Origin: Gammaproteobacteria bacterium
Lineage (GTDB): Bacteria; Pseudomonadota; Gammaproteobacteria; UBA9214
DNA length: 33,728 nucleotides
Assembly (NCBI GenBank): GCA_003230545.1
Contig: QIFB01000220.1
Span: 1 to 33,728, forward strand
Reading direction: 5' to 3'
Part shown: in pieces, positions 6,308-17,075 of the stretch
Position numbering within the stretch: position 1 is the first letter of the stretch
How the letters are laid out: each line of letters starts with the position of its first letter
Translations under genes and position numbers: made by a program
The notes under the pieces: generated by a model
What the model was told of the DNA's origin: nothing
What the model saw: only the letters and a program-made list of their open reading frames with translations
The model's database searches: none

Positions 6308-9152
6308 ATGTTGAGTGAGCTTAAGAGGATTCGTACACGGTTCACTGCGCTCATCGTCACCGGGCTGCTGCTCGCCCCACTGGCCGGTCTGGCCAGCGCC
6401 CTGCTGTTCGGGCTGATTAGCCCCGCAGATCTGCACAGTCACCGCATCCCGGTTATCCTGGGCGCCTTCGTGGCAGCCTCTGTCTTCTGGGCAGTATTCT
6501 ATTTTTCTAGTTATTTCAATCCGTTAAGTGACTGGGCCGGGTACAGCCCGGACACACCACTACCGGCCCACCAGCAGCACCGGCTGGCTCGTTTCAGCCG
6601 GGATTACTGGAGCTTTTTCCTGCTCTATGCACTGGTCATACCGGCGTTGCTGTTCGTTGCCATCGGCAAATCCATCGGTGGCGCTGCTGCAGCTCTCCGT
6701 CGCCACCCTGGTGGGCCTGCCCAGCTATCAGCTGGCGCTGGACCAGATCGGGAAGCTGGCCGGCCACCTGAGCCTGCACAAAATCCAGGTCAGCCTGAAA
6801 TCGAAAATCATGCTGCTCGGCGGCTTCGTACCGCTGCTGTCCTACTCGGTACTGATGAACTACCACTGGCAGCAGACCGGCAACCTGTCACCCGGTCACA
6901 TGGCCATCTGGCTGACGCTGGTGGTAATCACCGGCATGGTCACACTGTTCTCGATCCGCAGCATTACCCAGGCACTGGCGCCGGTGCAGGAACTGTTCCT
7001 GCGCAGTGGCGCCTCGAGCACAGCCGAGCTGGCGCAACTCAGCCCGCAGTCAACCGATGAAATCGGTTTTATGACACAGGCACTCGGCAAGCTGTTCCGA
7101 CGTCTCGGTGAACAGGAAACGCACATGCGCGCCGTGGTCGAGAATGCCGCCGAGGGCATCATCGTAGTGGATGAACAGGGGCGTGTGGAAACCTTCAACC
7201 CGGCAGCTGAAAAACTGTTCGGTTACCTCGCCGCGGAAATCTGCCAGCGGCCACTGAAGTGGCTGTTGCCCGACCTGGTCGGTGACGACAACCGGCTGCA
7301 CCCGGTAAACGATGAATATGAGGTAGAGGGCTTTCACCGCAATGGCGTAGCCATGCAACTGTCAGTGCGCATCAGTGCAATGGTCATTAACGGCCAGCAC
7401 CTGCACACTTGCCTGGTCGCCGACATCACGCGGCGAAAGGCCACTGAAGACCAGTTGCGCGAGGCCGAGAGCCGCTACCGCGATCTTGTCGAAACCGCGC
7501 ATGACCTGGTATGGACCATGGATGAACAGGGCCGGTTTACCTACGTCAACCGCGCCTGCCAGACCATATACGGCTTCGAGCCGGCAGAAATGCTGACCCG
7601 TCAGCTGCAGGAATTCCGCTCACCCGACCACCCCCCGGTTGACCAGCAGGCCATCGAGGAACTGCTGGCCGGCAAGGAACGTGTCAAGTTTGAAACCGTG
7701 CATCTCGATGCCGAAAGCAAACCGCACTTCCTGAGCTTCAGCGCCAAGACCCACACGGATGAAACCGGCAAGCTGGTCCATATCAGCGGCACGGCGCGTG
7801 ACATCACCGAGCAAAAGGCCTTCCAGCACCAGCTCTCCTATCATGCCGAACATGACTCGCTCACCGGCCTGTTCAACCGCAATTATTTTCAGCAGGAACT
7901 GGAACGCACCGTGGCGCGCGTCGCGCGCAGCGGTTCGGGTTGTGCACTATTTTATATCGATCTCGACCAGTTCAAGTACATCAACGACACCCTTGGCCAT
8001 GCCACCGGTGACCGCCTGCTGGTCGATATCGCCGCACTGCTGGCGTCGCATGTGCGTGAGGGCGACCTGCTGGCACGCTTTGGCGGCGATGAATTCACGC
8101 TGCTGCTGTACAACATCGAACGTCACGATGTACTGAGTACAGCGGAGAAGTTCCGCACCCTGTGCGATGACTACAAGTTTGTCGAGGAGGACGCCAGCTA
8201 CAACATCTCGCTCAGTATCGGCATCGCGATGATCGACAGCCAGGTCACCTCCGCGGAAGAAGTGCTGTCACATGCCGACCTCGCCTGCCACCTTGCCAAG
8301 CAGCATGGCCGCAATCGCACCAACCTGTATGACCCGTCGGAGAGCGACAAGGCCGGCATGGCGGCCGACATGGGCTGGGCGGCACGCGTGCGGGAAATGC
8401 TCGAGCACGACCGTTTTCAGCTGGTCTACCAGCCGATCGTATCAATCGCAGACGGCCATGTGCTGGACTACGAAGTGCTGGTGCGGATGATCTGTGACGA
8501 CGGCCAGGTGATCCTGCCCGGTGGCTTCATGCCGGCCGCGGAACGCTTCGGGCTGATTCACAGCGTCGATCGCTGGATCGTCCAGCGGGCTATCCGCCAG
8601 CTCAGCAGCCTGCATGTACAGGGGCAACAGGTCAGCTTCTCCATTAACCTGTCCGGCAAGGCCTTTGAGGACCCGACGCTGCTCCCGATGATCCAGGAGT
8701 TACTGAGCGAGACCGGGCTGGACCCCACCTGGGTCACGTTTGAGATCACGGAAACCGCCGCCATCGCCAACCTGGCCGCTGCCGATGGTTTCATCGGCGC
8801 ACTGAAAGACATTGGCTGCCAGTTCGCCCTCGATGATTTTGGTTCCGGGTTCTCGTCATTCGCCTACCTCAAGCACCTGCCGATCGACAAGCTCAAGATC
8901 GACGGTGGCTTCGTCAAGGGCATGGCCCACAGCAGCGTCGACCAGGCCATGGTGGAATCGATGAACCAGATTGCACATGCACTCGACAAGCTGACCATCG
9001 CGGAATGCGTGGAAAACGAGGAAACCCTGCAGTTACTGAAAGGCATGGGCGTCGATCGTGCCCAGGGCAATTACATTGGCCAGCCGCGCGAGGCACTGCT
9101 AAGCCTCGCCCAGAACAGCATCCCGGCCGAGGCCAACGCACAGTCACTCTGA
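6308..9152 (+). CDS. Membrane PAS-PAS-GGDEF-EAL cyclic-di-GMP signalling protein, disrupted by a +1 frameshift near 6668
   Basis: The N-terminal membrane region reads in one frame from the ATG at 6308. An in-frame TTG at 6281 has AGAGG upstream and is an alternative. The reading then continues, with membrane segments intact, in the next frame from about 6670 to the stop at 9152. The span has one surplus base; removing one A from AAA at 6668-6670 gives a 947-aa protein. Domains by position: about five or six membrane helices (6330-6970), a HAMP-like linker, PAS (about 7110-7430), PAS (about 7470-7820), GGDEF (about 7840-8335) and EAL (about 8385-9110). GGDEF is intact (8082-8096), with an RxxD inhibitory site five residues before it. 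The EAL motif reads EVL (8472-8480), but FEITET, DDFGSG, KLKIDGGF and AECVEN are kept. Both synthesis and hydrolysis of c-di-GMP are therefore possible if the frame is restored. Confidence 0.85.
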
Positions 9153-9158
9153 TCCCCG

Positions 9159-9212
9159 GCAGGACCGGCCCCCCGGCCGGGAATGACTTTCCCCGCGAGG
9201 CGCGGGTCCTAC
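9159..9212. repeat. GTAG/GCAG REP pair (outward-facing)
   Basis: The left unit starts GCAGGACCGGCC with inner partner GGCCGGGAA. The right unit ends CGCGGGTCCTAC. It begins seven bases after the stop codon of the GGDEF-EAL gene and overlaps the extended upstream reading frame of the next gene, which argues against using that gene's earliest in-frame start at 9183. Confidence 0.72.
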
Positions 9213-9275
9213 CCGTTCTCCGGTGACAGAATCATGTATTCTTGGCGACTGAAATTCACCGGGAAGAAAACCATT

Positions 9276-10127
9276 ATGCATGGACGCAATTTGCTACTGC
9301 TGATACTCCTGTTTTGCCAGCCAGTCATCGCCGGCCAGCCAGCCGACACCCTGGGGGCCATTAAAAAATCCGGCACCATCCGGATCGCCCATCCCGTGAC
9401 GGCACCCCCCTTCAGCTTTATGCAGGATGACGAACCGGTCGGCTATTCCATCGACCTGTGTCGGGAAGTCGTCGATCACATCGCAGCACAACTCGGACTG
9501 GACAACATCAACATCAAGTGGCGCAGCGCCGATACCCTGGAGGGACTACGCCTGGTCGCGGACGGCGTGGCAGACATGGACTGTGGTATTACCACCATCA
9601 CCCTGTCACGCCAGGAGCGCATCGCTTTCAGCAACGAGATCTTTGTCGCTGCCGGTGGCGTACTGGTGCTGAATGAATCCGGCATCGAGGGACTCGTCAG
9701 CCTGGCGGACCGCAAGGTGGCCGTGATGCATGGCACCACCACGCACAAACGCCTTGAAAAGGCCCTCGAGCGTAAAAACGTCAAGGCGAAACTGGTTCCG
9801 ATCAAGAATACGGATGATGGAATGCTGGCGCTCGACAGTGGCAAGGCAGATGCCTATGCCGCGGACCGCATGGTACTGATTGCCAGGGTAACCGGCTCAA
9901 AGGATCCGACACGCTACACCATGCTGACCGAGATGTTCTCCGCCGACCCCTATGCGCTGGTGCTGCCGCGCGGGGATGACGGGTTCCGGCTGGCGGTAAA
10001 CCGGGCACTGTCAGACATCTACAGAGGCCCGGCGCTCGACCAGATCTTCCCGCGCTGGTTCGGACCCGGCGCCAAGCCGTCCGAGCTGCTGAAAACCATG
10101 TACCTCCTCAACAGCTACCAGGATTGA
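9276..10127 (+). CDS. Periplasmic substrate-binding protein, polar amino acid ABC type (SBP_bac_3)
   Basis: 283 aa from the ATG at 9276, with GGGAAG upstream. Earlier in-frame starts (9183, 9234) precede the signal peptide and the first lies inside a repeat. Residues 1-20 are a signal peptide (MHGRNLLLLILLFCQPVIAG). The mature part has family-3 features: KSGTIRIAHPVTAPPFSF, VGYSIDLCREVVDHI, DGVADMDCGITTITLSRQERIAFS and KVAVMHGTTTHKRLEK. The DxDCGxTT...ER..AFS pattern is closest to glutamate/aspartate-type binders, but the ligand is not certain. No permease or ATPase gene is adjacent, so it either serves a transporter encoded elsewhere or acts as a sensor-type binding protein. Confidence 0.88.
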   Translation: MHGRNLLLLILLFCQPVIAGQPADTLGAIKKSGTIRIAHPVTAPPFSFMQDDEPVGYSIDLCREVVDHIAAQLGLDNINIKWRSADTLEGLRLVADGVADMDCGITTITLSRQERIAFSNEIFVAAGGVLVLNESGIEGLVSLADRKVAVMHGTTTHKRLEKALERKNVKAKLVPIKNTDDGMLALDSGKADAYAADRMVLIARVTGSKDPTRYTMLTEMFSADPYALVLPRGDDGFRLAVNRALSDIYRGPALDQIFPRWFGPGAKPSELLKTMYLLNSYQD

Positions 10128-10133
10128 ATGGAC

Positions 10134-10210
10134 ATTCCCCGCGAGGCGCGGGTCCTGCATAACATCTGCTCTCTGATCATCCTGTAGGACCGGCGCCCTC
10201 GCCGGGAACG
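10134..10210. repeat. GTAG REP pair (inward-facing)
   Basis: The left unit is ATTCCCCGCGAGGCGCGGG then TCCTGC (GCAGGACCCGCG on the minus strand). The right unit is GTAGGACCGGCGCC then CGCCGGGAA. It lies between the convergent ends of the binding-protein gene and uvrD, in the same kind of position as the 4871-4933 copy. It may serve as a two-way transcript end. Confidence 0.72.
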
Positions 10211-10235
10211 GCAGGGTGCGCACGGGGTACTCTGT

Positions 10236-12413
10236 TCAAACGCTGACGCGTTCGAGGTTGGCGTAACCGACCACCAGCCACTTGGCGCCGGCGCGGTTGA
10301 AGTTGACCTGTACGCGGGCGTTGCTGCCCTGGCCTTCGTAGTTGACCACCACGCCTTCACCAAACTTGTTATGGCGCACGTGGCTGCCAAGCTTGAGTGC
10401 GCCATGCGCGGCGTCGGGGCTGACACTGTGGCTGGTGCGCGGCGCGGCGTAAGCAGGCGTGGCGGTGACGCTGACCTTTGGCCGAATCTCGTCCAGCAGT
10501 TCCGGCGGTATTTCGCTGATAAACCGGGACGGCAGGCAATAGGTCTCGGAACCGAACAGACGCCGGCGCTCGGCACAGGTCAGCACCACTTGCTGGCGTG
10601 CCCGGGTAATGCCGACGTAGCACAAGCGACGTTCTTCCTCCAGGCGGCCGGGTTCCTCGACGGAGCGCTGGTGCGGAAACAGGCCTTCCTCCATGCCGCA
10701 CAGAAAGACCAGCGGAAATTCCAGCCCCTTGGCGGAATGCAGGGTCATCAGTTGCACACAGTCCTCCCAGGCGTCGGCCTGTCCCTCGCCCGCTTCAAGG
10801 GCCGCGTGCGACAGGAATTCGGAGAGTGGCTCCATGTCTGCATCCGGGTCGATTTCAAATTCGCGCGCGGCATTGACCAGCTCGCGCAGGTTCTCGATAC
10901 GCGCCTGGCCCTTCTCGCCCTTGTCCTTCCCGAAGTGGTCCGGCAATCCGCTGGCATGCACCACATGTTCCACCTGTTCGCCAAGCGTCAGCGGCGCAAT
11001 GTCACCGGTGAGGGTGTTAACCAGCACGAGAAACCCCTGCAGGGCATTCATGGCCCGCGCCGGAACGGCCTGCTCACCGATCACCCGTTCCGCGGCCTGC
11101 CACAGAGAGCTGCTATTTGCGCGCGCGGTCTGGCGGACCACGTCGAGGGTGCGCTCACCGATGCCGCGCGTCGGATGGTTCACCACGCGCTCGAACGAGG
11201 CGTCATCATCATGGTTGCTGGCAAGGCGCAGGTACGCCAGTGCGTCCTTGATCTCGGCGCGTTCGAAGAAGCGCAGCCCGCCGTAGACCCGGTACGGCAT
11301 GCCACACTGGATCAGGCGTTCCTCGAACACGCGCGACTGCGCATTGGAACGGTAGAGGATAGCGACGTCACTGCGGCGCCGTCCCTGGTCGACCCAGGAC
11401 TGGATACGCTCGATGATGTAACGCGCCTCGTCCTGCTCGTTGTAGGCGGTATACAGCTGGAGCTTTTCGCCGTCACCGTCCGCGGTCCATAACTGCTTGC
11501 CCATGCGCTCGGCGTTATGGGTAATCACCGCATTGGCAGCCTTGAGTATGGTACCGGTGGAGCGGTAGTTCTGTTCCAGGCGCTGCACGCGGGTGCCGTG
11601 AAAATCCTTTTCAAAGCGCTGGATGTTCTCGACGCGGGCACCGCGCCAGCCGTAGATCGACTGGTCGTCATCGCCCACCACCGTGATGCGCGCCTGGTTG
11701 CCGGCCAGCAGGCGCAGCCAGGCGTACTGGATGGTGTTGGTGTCCTGGAACTCGTCGACCAGGATGTGGTGAAACCGCTGCTTGTAATGCTCCAGCAGGT
11801 CCGGGTGCTGCAGCCAGAGTTCGTGCGAGCGCAACAGCAGCTCGGCAAAATCCACCAGTCCGGAACGCTGGCACAACTCTTCATAGGCCGCGTAGATTTT
11901 CACCTGGCGCTGCAGGTGCGGGTCGTTGCGACACTCGATGTGCTGCGGCCGGCGGCCCTCGTCCTTGCAGCTGTTGATAAACCACTGCAACTGACGTGGC
12001 GGCCACTTCGCCTCATCCAGGTCCATGGCTTTCAGCACGCGCTTGACCAGGCGCTGCTGGTCCTGGGAATCGAGAATCTGGAAGCCCTGCGGCAAGTTCG
12101 CTTCCTGCCAGTGCCGGCGCAGCAGCCGGTGCGCAAGACCATGAAATGTGCCGACCCACATTCCCGAGGCCGGCACGTCGATGAGCTGCTCGATGCGGCC
12201 GCGCATTTCACCGGCCGCCTTGTTGGTGAAGGTCACCGCCAGGACGGAATACGGCGACAGCCCCTCGACATCGATCAGCCAGGCGATGCGGTGCACCAGC
12301 ACCCGCGTCTTGCCGCTGCCGGCGCCGGCCAGTACCAGCAATGGATCGGCGCTCGCACACACCGCCTCACGCTGTGCTTCGTTCAGGGGTTCGATTATGC
12401 GGGACACGTCCAT
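10236..12413 (-). CDS. uvrD: DNA helicase II
   Basis: 725 aa from the ATG at 12411-12413. Upstream in-frame codons to 12458 add residues not typical of the family, while MDVSRIIEPLNEAQREAV matches the known UvrD start. All superfamily-1A helicase motifs are present: Walker A AGAGSGKT (29-36), motif II DEFQDTN, motif III GDDDQSIYGWRGA, motif IV LEQNYRS, motif V MTLHSAKGLEFPLVFL and motif VI YVGITRA. A C-terminal Tudor-like tail (VRHNKFGEGVVVNYEG...) follows. The family unwinds DNA 3' to 5' in nucleotide-excision and mismatch repair. I found no clear LexA box upstream. Confidence 0.96.
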   Translation of the reverse strand: MDVSRIIEPLNEAQREAVCASADPLLVLAGAGSGKTRVLVHRIAWLIDVEGLSPYSVLAVTFTNKAAGEMRGRIEQLIDVPASGMWVGTFHGLAHRLLRRHWQEANLPQGFQILDSQDQQRLVKRVLKAMDLDEAKWPPRQLQWFINSCKDEGRRPQHIECRNDPHLQRQVKIYAAYEELCQRSGLVDFAELLLRSHELWLQHPDLLEHYKQRFHHILVDEFQDTNTIQYAWLRLLAGNQARITVVGDDDQSIYGWRGARVENIQRFEKDFHGTRVQRLEQNYRSTGTILKAANAVITHNAERMGKQLWTADGDGEKLQLYTAYNEQDEARYIIERIQSWVDQGRRRSDVAILYRSNAQSRVFEERLIQCGMPYRVYGGLRFFERAEIKDALAYLRLASNHDDDASFERVVNHPTRGIGERTLDVVRQTARANSSSLWQAAERVIGEQAVPARAMNALQGFLVLVNTLTGDIAPLTLGEQVEHVVHASGLPDHFGKDKGEKGQARIENLRELVNAAREFEIDPDADMEPLSEFLSHAALEAGEGQADAWEDCVQLMTLHSAKGLEFPLVFLCGMEEGLFPHQRSVEEPGRLEEERRLCYVGITRARQQVVLTCAERRRLFGSETYCLPSRFISEIPPELLDEIRPKVSVTATPAYAAPRTSHSVSPDAAHGALKLGSHVRHNKFGEGVVVNYEGQGSNARVQVNFNRAGAKWLVVGYANLERVSV

Positions 12414-12572
12414 GGGCGGGCATTCTAGCAATGAATCCGGTACCACGCTTTCACGCAAAAAACGGCCACCGGTCCTGTCCCGGCTACCGCCCGTCCTGCT
12501 TTCTGTTGCCCGGATCTCCTGAAACTGCTATTTATAAGTGCATGAGTAATATCAATAATGGAGTAAGATCAC

Positions 12573-12995
12573 ATGACAGAAAATGCGCTCATACTGGTTG
12601 CCGGTGCGGCTATCGTGGCAATCCTCGGCCTGGCCTTCCCCTGGTCGGGGCGCAACAAACAGCGTCTTACGAATAAAAAATCCGGTGCCCTGGAAAAGCT
12701 GCGCCATGCAGGCATCTACCGGGGTGTGACCATCCGGCCCGGCAAGTGCGCAGTTGCCAGGCGCTTCAGAGGCAAGTTGTTCAGCTTTGACCAGGCACCG
12801 CCACTCCCGCTGGCTGGTTGCAACACACTGCACTGTGCCTGCAACTACCGCGGCCTGCCGGAACACCGCAAACAGGCGCGGCGTAATGCCCTTGACCGCA
12901 GGGACTCGTTACGTTTTGACGCCGAACGCCCGGAGCGCCGTGTCGGCAAGGAAAACCGCCAGGGCAACATCAACTGGCGGGATCCCGGCGACTGA
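12573..12995 (+). CDS. Uncharacterised membrane-anchored protein with four conserved cysteines (paralogue 1)
   Basis: 140 aa with GGAG about ten bases before the ATG. One membrane helix spans about residues 5-23, then a basic soluble part. Cys59, Cys83, Cys88 and Cys90 form a C-x23-C-x4-C-x-C pattern (RPGKC, LAGCNTLHCAC), with His87 and His98 nearby. A highly charged tail rich in Arg follows (RRNALDRRDSLRFD). The next gene is a clear paralogue with the same cysteine spacing, so the pair is a tandem duplication. Metal binding or disulfide formation is plausible, but no function is recognised. With a single N-terminal helix and a positive stretch after it (GRNKQR), the Cys domain probably faces the cytoplasm. 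Confidence 0.75.
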   Translation: MTENALILVAGAAIVAILGLAFPWSGRNKQRLTNKKSGALEKLRHAGIYRGVTIRPGKCAVARRFRGKLFSFDQAPPLPLAGCNTLHCACNYRGLPEHRKQARRNALDRRDSLRFDAERPERRVGKENRQGNINWRDPGD

Positions 12996-13002
12996 ACCCT
13001 GA

Positions 13003-13025
13003 CGGCCGGGGTGCCATCCCGGCCG
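13003..13025. terminator. GC-rich hairpin after paralogue 1
   Basis: The stem is CGGCCGGG (13003-13010) with CCCGGCCG (13018-13025), around a 7-base loop, starting eight bases after the paralogue 1 stop. No T-run follows, so an intrinsic terminator is doubtful. It could instead attenuate read-through into paralogue 2 or stabilise the mRNA. Confidence 0.35.
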
Positions 13026-13085
13026 GCTTCGAAAATACCGGGCAGCTCTGGTATTCTTTACCATCGCTGATCACACGGCATCCCC

Positions 13086-13550
13086 ATGGTAAAGACCCTT
13101 GTCCTGCTGGCCATACTTGCAATTCTTGTGGGTATCTTCTGGCTGTTGCGTGGCAAAGGCGTGCAACGTCTGGGGCAGCTGAGACACCAGCACCAGCAGC
13201 CGGACGAGGAAGATGAACTCATCGGGCTGTCCAGCAAGGAAAAAGCACTGGAGAAACTGCACAACAGCAGGAAATTCTGGGGTGTTGAGATCCTGCAAGG
13301 CGGTTGCAAGGCCTCAACTGCACTGGCGGGTAAACGCTTTGCATTCGAGGAAGCCCCCGCCCTGCCACTGGAGGGCTGCACGGCACATAACTGCCCGTGC
13401 CAGTACAAGGGCCTGAAAGAGCATCGCGGGGGTCACCGCCGCGCCCAGGAAGACCGTCGTGAAGGTTTACGGTTTGATGTAAAAAAACCGGACCGCCGTG
13501 CACTGAAAGACCGGCGTAGCCGGTTTGACCAGTGGAAAGGAAGGGCCTAG
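13086..13550 (+). CDS. Uncharacterised membrane-anchored protein with four conserved cysteines (paralogue 2)
   Basis: 154 aa. One membrane helix spans about residues 4-21, followed by RGKGVQR and an acidic stretch (PDEEDE), then the conserved domain. Cys74, Cys98, Cys103 and Cys105 repeat exactly the C-x23-C-x4-C-x-C spacing of the upstream gene. The two also share LEKL, GV-I, GK-F-F, AP-LPL-GC, Y-GL-EHR and DRR-LRFD. The tail is strongly basic. The similarity is in the soluble domain; the linker differs. No function is recognised. The stop lies three bases from the end of a convergent small gene, leaving no room for a terminator between them. Confidence 0.78.
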   Translation: MVKTLVLLAILAILVGIFWLLRGKGVQRLGQLRHQHQQPDEEDELIGLSSKEKALEKLHNSRKFWGVEILQGGCKASTALAGKRFAFEEAPALPLEGCTAHNCPCQYKGLKEHRGGHRRAQEDRREGLRFDVKKPDRRALKDRRSRFDQWKGRA

Positions 13551-13553
13551 CCG

Positions 13554-13817
13554 TCAGGCGACTTCCGCCAGCAGCTTCTTGTACCTGGGTGAGTTCAAGT
13601 TGGCCGACTTCGGCTTGGAACCACCGAGATAGGCCTCCAGCGTGACCGTCGGGATTTTGGACATGTCAACCAGCGGGTGCATGATGCACTTCTCGCAGGC
13701 GATCAGTTTAGGTGGCGCACCGGCGGGTGCCTTGCCGACCGGACGTTCACGCAGGTTCTTGCAGGTTGCCACACTCAGGTAGGCTTGCTGGGGAATGCAG
13801 TGAAACATAGAATCCAT
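13554..13817 (-). CDS. Small Cys-containing protein of unknown function
   Basis: 87 aa with AGAGGAAG upstream of the ATG at 13815-13817, a convincing ribosome-binding site. Four cysteines (7, 19, 41, 44) include a CEKC pair, followed by MHPLVDMSKIPTVTLEAYLGG and a basic C-terminus. There is no signal peptide or membrane helix. A small metal-binding protein is possible, but I do not recognise the family. It converges with paralogue 2 at a three-base gap, and hemH follows downstream on the same strand after 145 bases. Confidence 0.7.
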   Translation of the reverse strand: MDSMFHCIPQQAYLSVATCKNLRERPVGKAPAGAPPKLIACEKCIMHPLVDMSKIPTVTLEAYLGGSKPKSANLNSPRYKKLLAEVA

Positions 13818-13962
13818 ACTTTCTTCCTCTTACTCCGTCGCCGACACGTGCACTCACCAGACAAGGCTGGGTGAAATAGCCGACCAGAAAAACGGTGGAG
13901 TATAGCACATTCTGGCGGCATATCTAATTACAGCTGGATTTTCAGCAAGTTAGCGGAAGTAT

Positions 13963-15036
13963 TCAGTCCGTTGCGCCCAGCTTCATGGCACGCTGGCGGC
14001 GATCTGCCAGTGCGCTTGCAGCGGGGCCGGGGTGCGCCAGCCAGTCGCCGGCATGCTGTCCAACCAGCTGCAGCAGTGCCGTGATATGCGCGGGGTCCGC
14101 GTTCAGGCAGGGGATGTAACCGAAGTGTTTCCCGCCGGCGGCAAGAAACAGGTCGCGATTCTGCATACCGATTTCCTCGAGTGTCTCGAGGCAGTCCGCG
14201 CTGAAACCAGGGCAGATCACATGGACATTGTCGACCCCGTCCTTGCCGAGTGCCTTGAGGGTCTTGTCAGTATAGGGCTTGAGCCACTGCTTCGGCCCAA
14301 GCCGTGACTGGAACGTCAGCTGCCAGCGCTCTGTCGGCAGGCCCAGTGCCGACGCCAGCAGGCGCCCGGTCTTCCGGCATTCGCAGTGGTAGGGGTCGCC
14401 GGCACGAACACAGTCTTCCGGGATGCCATGAAACGACATCAGCAGCCGATCAGGCTCGCCGTGTTCACTCCAGTAGTTACGCACGCTGTCCGCGAGCGCG
14501 GCAATGTAGGCCGGGAAATCGTGATAATGATTGATAAAGCGCATCTCGGGCAACCAGCGCCAGCCCTGCAGTTGCTGCGTTACCGCGTCAAAGGTCGATG
14601 CGGTGGTTGTGGCGGAATACTGCGGGTACAGCGGCAGTACCAGCAGGCGCCGCGCACCGGCCCGGCGCAGTTCCTCCAGTCCCGCGGCAATCGACGGATT
14701 GCCGTAGCGCATTGCAAGCGCCACCCGGACACCTGTCCCGAACTGCTCCTGCAGCCCGGCCTGCAGTGCTTCATGCTGGCGCCGTGAAATGACCAGCAGT
14801 GGTGAGCCCGCATCGGTCCAGACTTTCGCATAGGCATGGGCCGAGCGCCGCGGCCGGGTGTTGAGGATGACCAGGTTCAGTATCAGCCACCAGATCGGCC
14901 GCGCCATCTCGACCACTCGCGGGTCCCACAGGAACTCCTTCAGGTAGCGGCGTACGGCCACACGATCCGGCGCATCCGGGGTGCCGAGGTTGACCAGCAG
15001 TATCCCGGTGATGTCAGGTTCATCGTGCTGAAACAT
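13963..15036 (-). CDS. hemH: Ferrochelatase
   Basis: 357 aa, full length. It catalyses insertion of ferrous iron into protoporphyrin IX, the last step of protohaem synthesis. Family motifs in order: GILLVNLGTP (11-20), LPLYPQYSATTTAST (135-148), SFHGIPEDC with the metal-handling His203, FQSRLGPKQWLKPYT, and CPGFSADCLETLEE with the conserved Glu284. The C-terminus ends in a short basic tail. It is followed upstream by a repeat-containing gap and then glmS on the same strand. Confidence 0.96.
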   Translation of the reverse strand: MFQHDEPDITGILLVNLGTPDAPDRVAVRRYLKEFLWDPRVVEMARPIWWLILNLVILNTRPRRSAHAYAKVWTDAGSPLLVISRRQHEALQAGLQEQFGTGVRVALAMRYGNPSIAAGLEELRRAGARRLLVLPLYPQYSATTTASTFDAVTQQLQGWRWLPEMRFINHYHDFPAYIAALADSVRNYWSEHGEPDRLLMSFHGIPEDCVRAGDPYHCECRKTGRLLASALGLPTERWQLTFQSRLGPKQWLKPYTDKTLKALGKDGVDNVHVICPGFSADCLETLEEIGMQNRDLFLAAGGKHFGYIPCLNADPAHITALLQLVGQHAGDWLAHPGPAASALADRRQRAMKLGATD

Positions 15037-15097
15037 TACGGTATGTAGTTTACCAGTATCACTGCTGTCACTTGGAGGCTGTACCCTGATCGACTGT

Positions 15098-15119
15098 GGC
15101 CGAATGAATTCGGCCCTAC
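15098..15119. repeat. REP-type hairpin, GGCCGAAT-NN-ATTCGGCC stem
   Basis: GGCCGAATGAATTCGGCC followed by CTAC, which is GTAGGG plus the hairpin on the minus strand. Units with the same stem occur at 31600-31621 and 32751-32772. Confidence 0.75.
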
Positions 15120-15147
15120 AACGGTCATCTGCTCGCTCGACCGGATC

Positions 15148-15167
15148 GGGTCGAATTTATTCGACCC
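15148..15167. repeat. REP-type hairpin, GGTCGAAT-NN-ATTCGACC stem
   Basis: GGGTCGAATTTATTCGACCC is a perfect palindrome apart from its two central bases. It is the same hairpin design as the neighbouring unit but with both arms changed together (C to T paired with G to A). The GTAG end is not preserved here. Confidence 0.7.
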
Positions 15168-15204
15168 ATTGAGAACAATGGTTGAATACAGTCCGGGATA
15201 TAGT

Positions 15205-17040
<1,836 letters not shown>

Positions 17041-17075
17041 GGGTAATCCACCACCATGAATGAATACAAGACCAT

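Noticed and set aside
6528-6680. Start of the GGDEF-EAL protein at 6528
   Set aside because: The first 50 residues in that frame are not membrane-like, while the other frame encodes continuous helices there. The real N-terminus lies in the other frame, starting near 6308.
10371-12428. Two long plus-strand frames opposite uvrD
   Set aside because: They are antisense shadows of a full-length uvrD. No ribosome-binding site or family features.
12414-12572. LexA box upstream of uvrD
   Set aside because: The only CTGT present is not followed by a correctly spaced ACAG.
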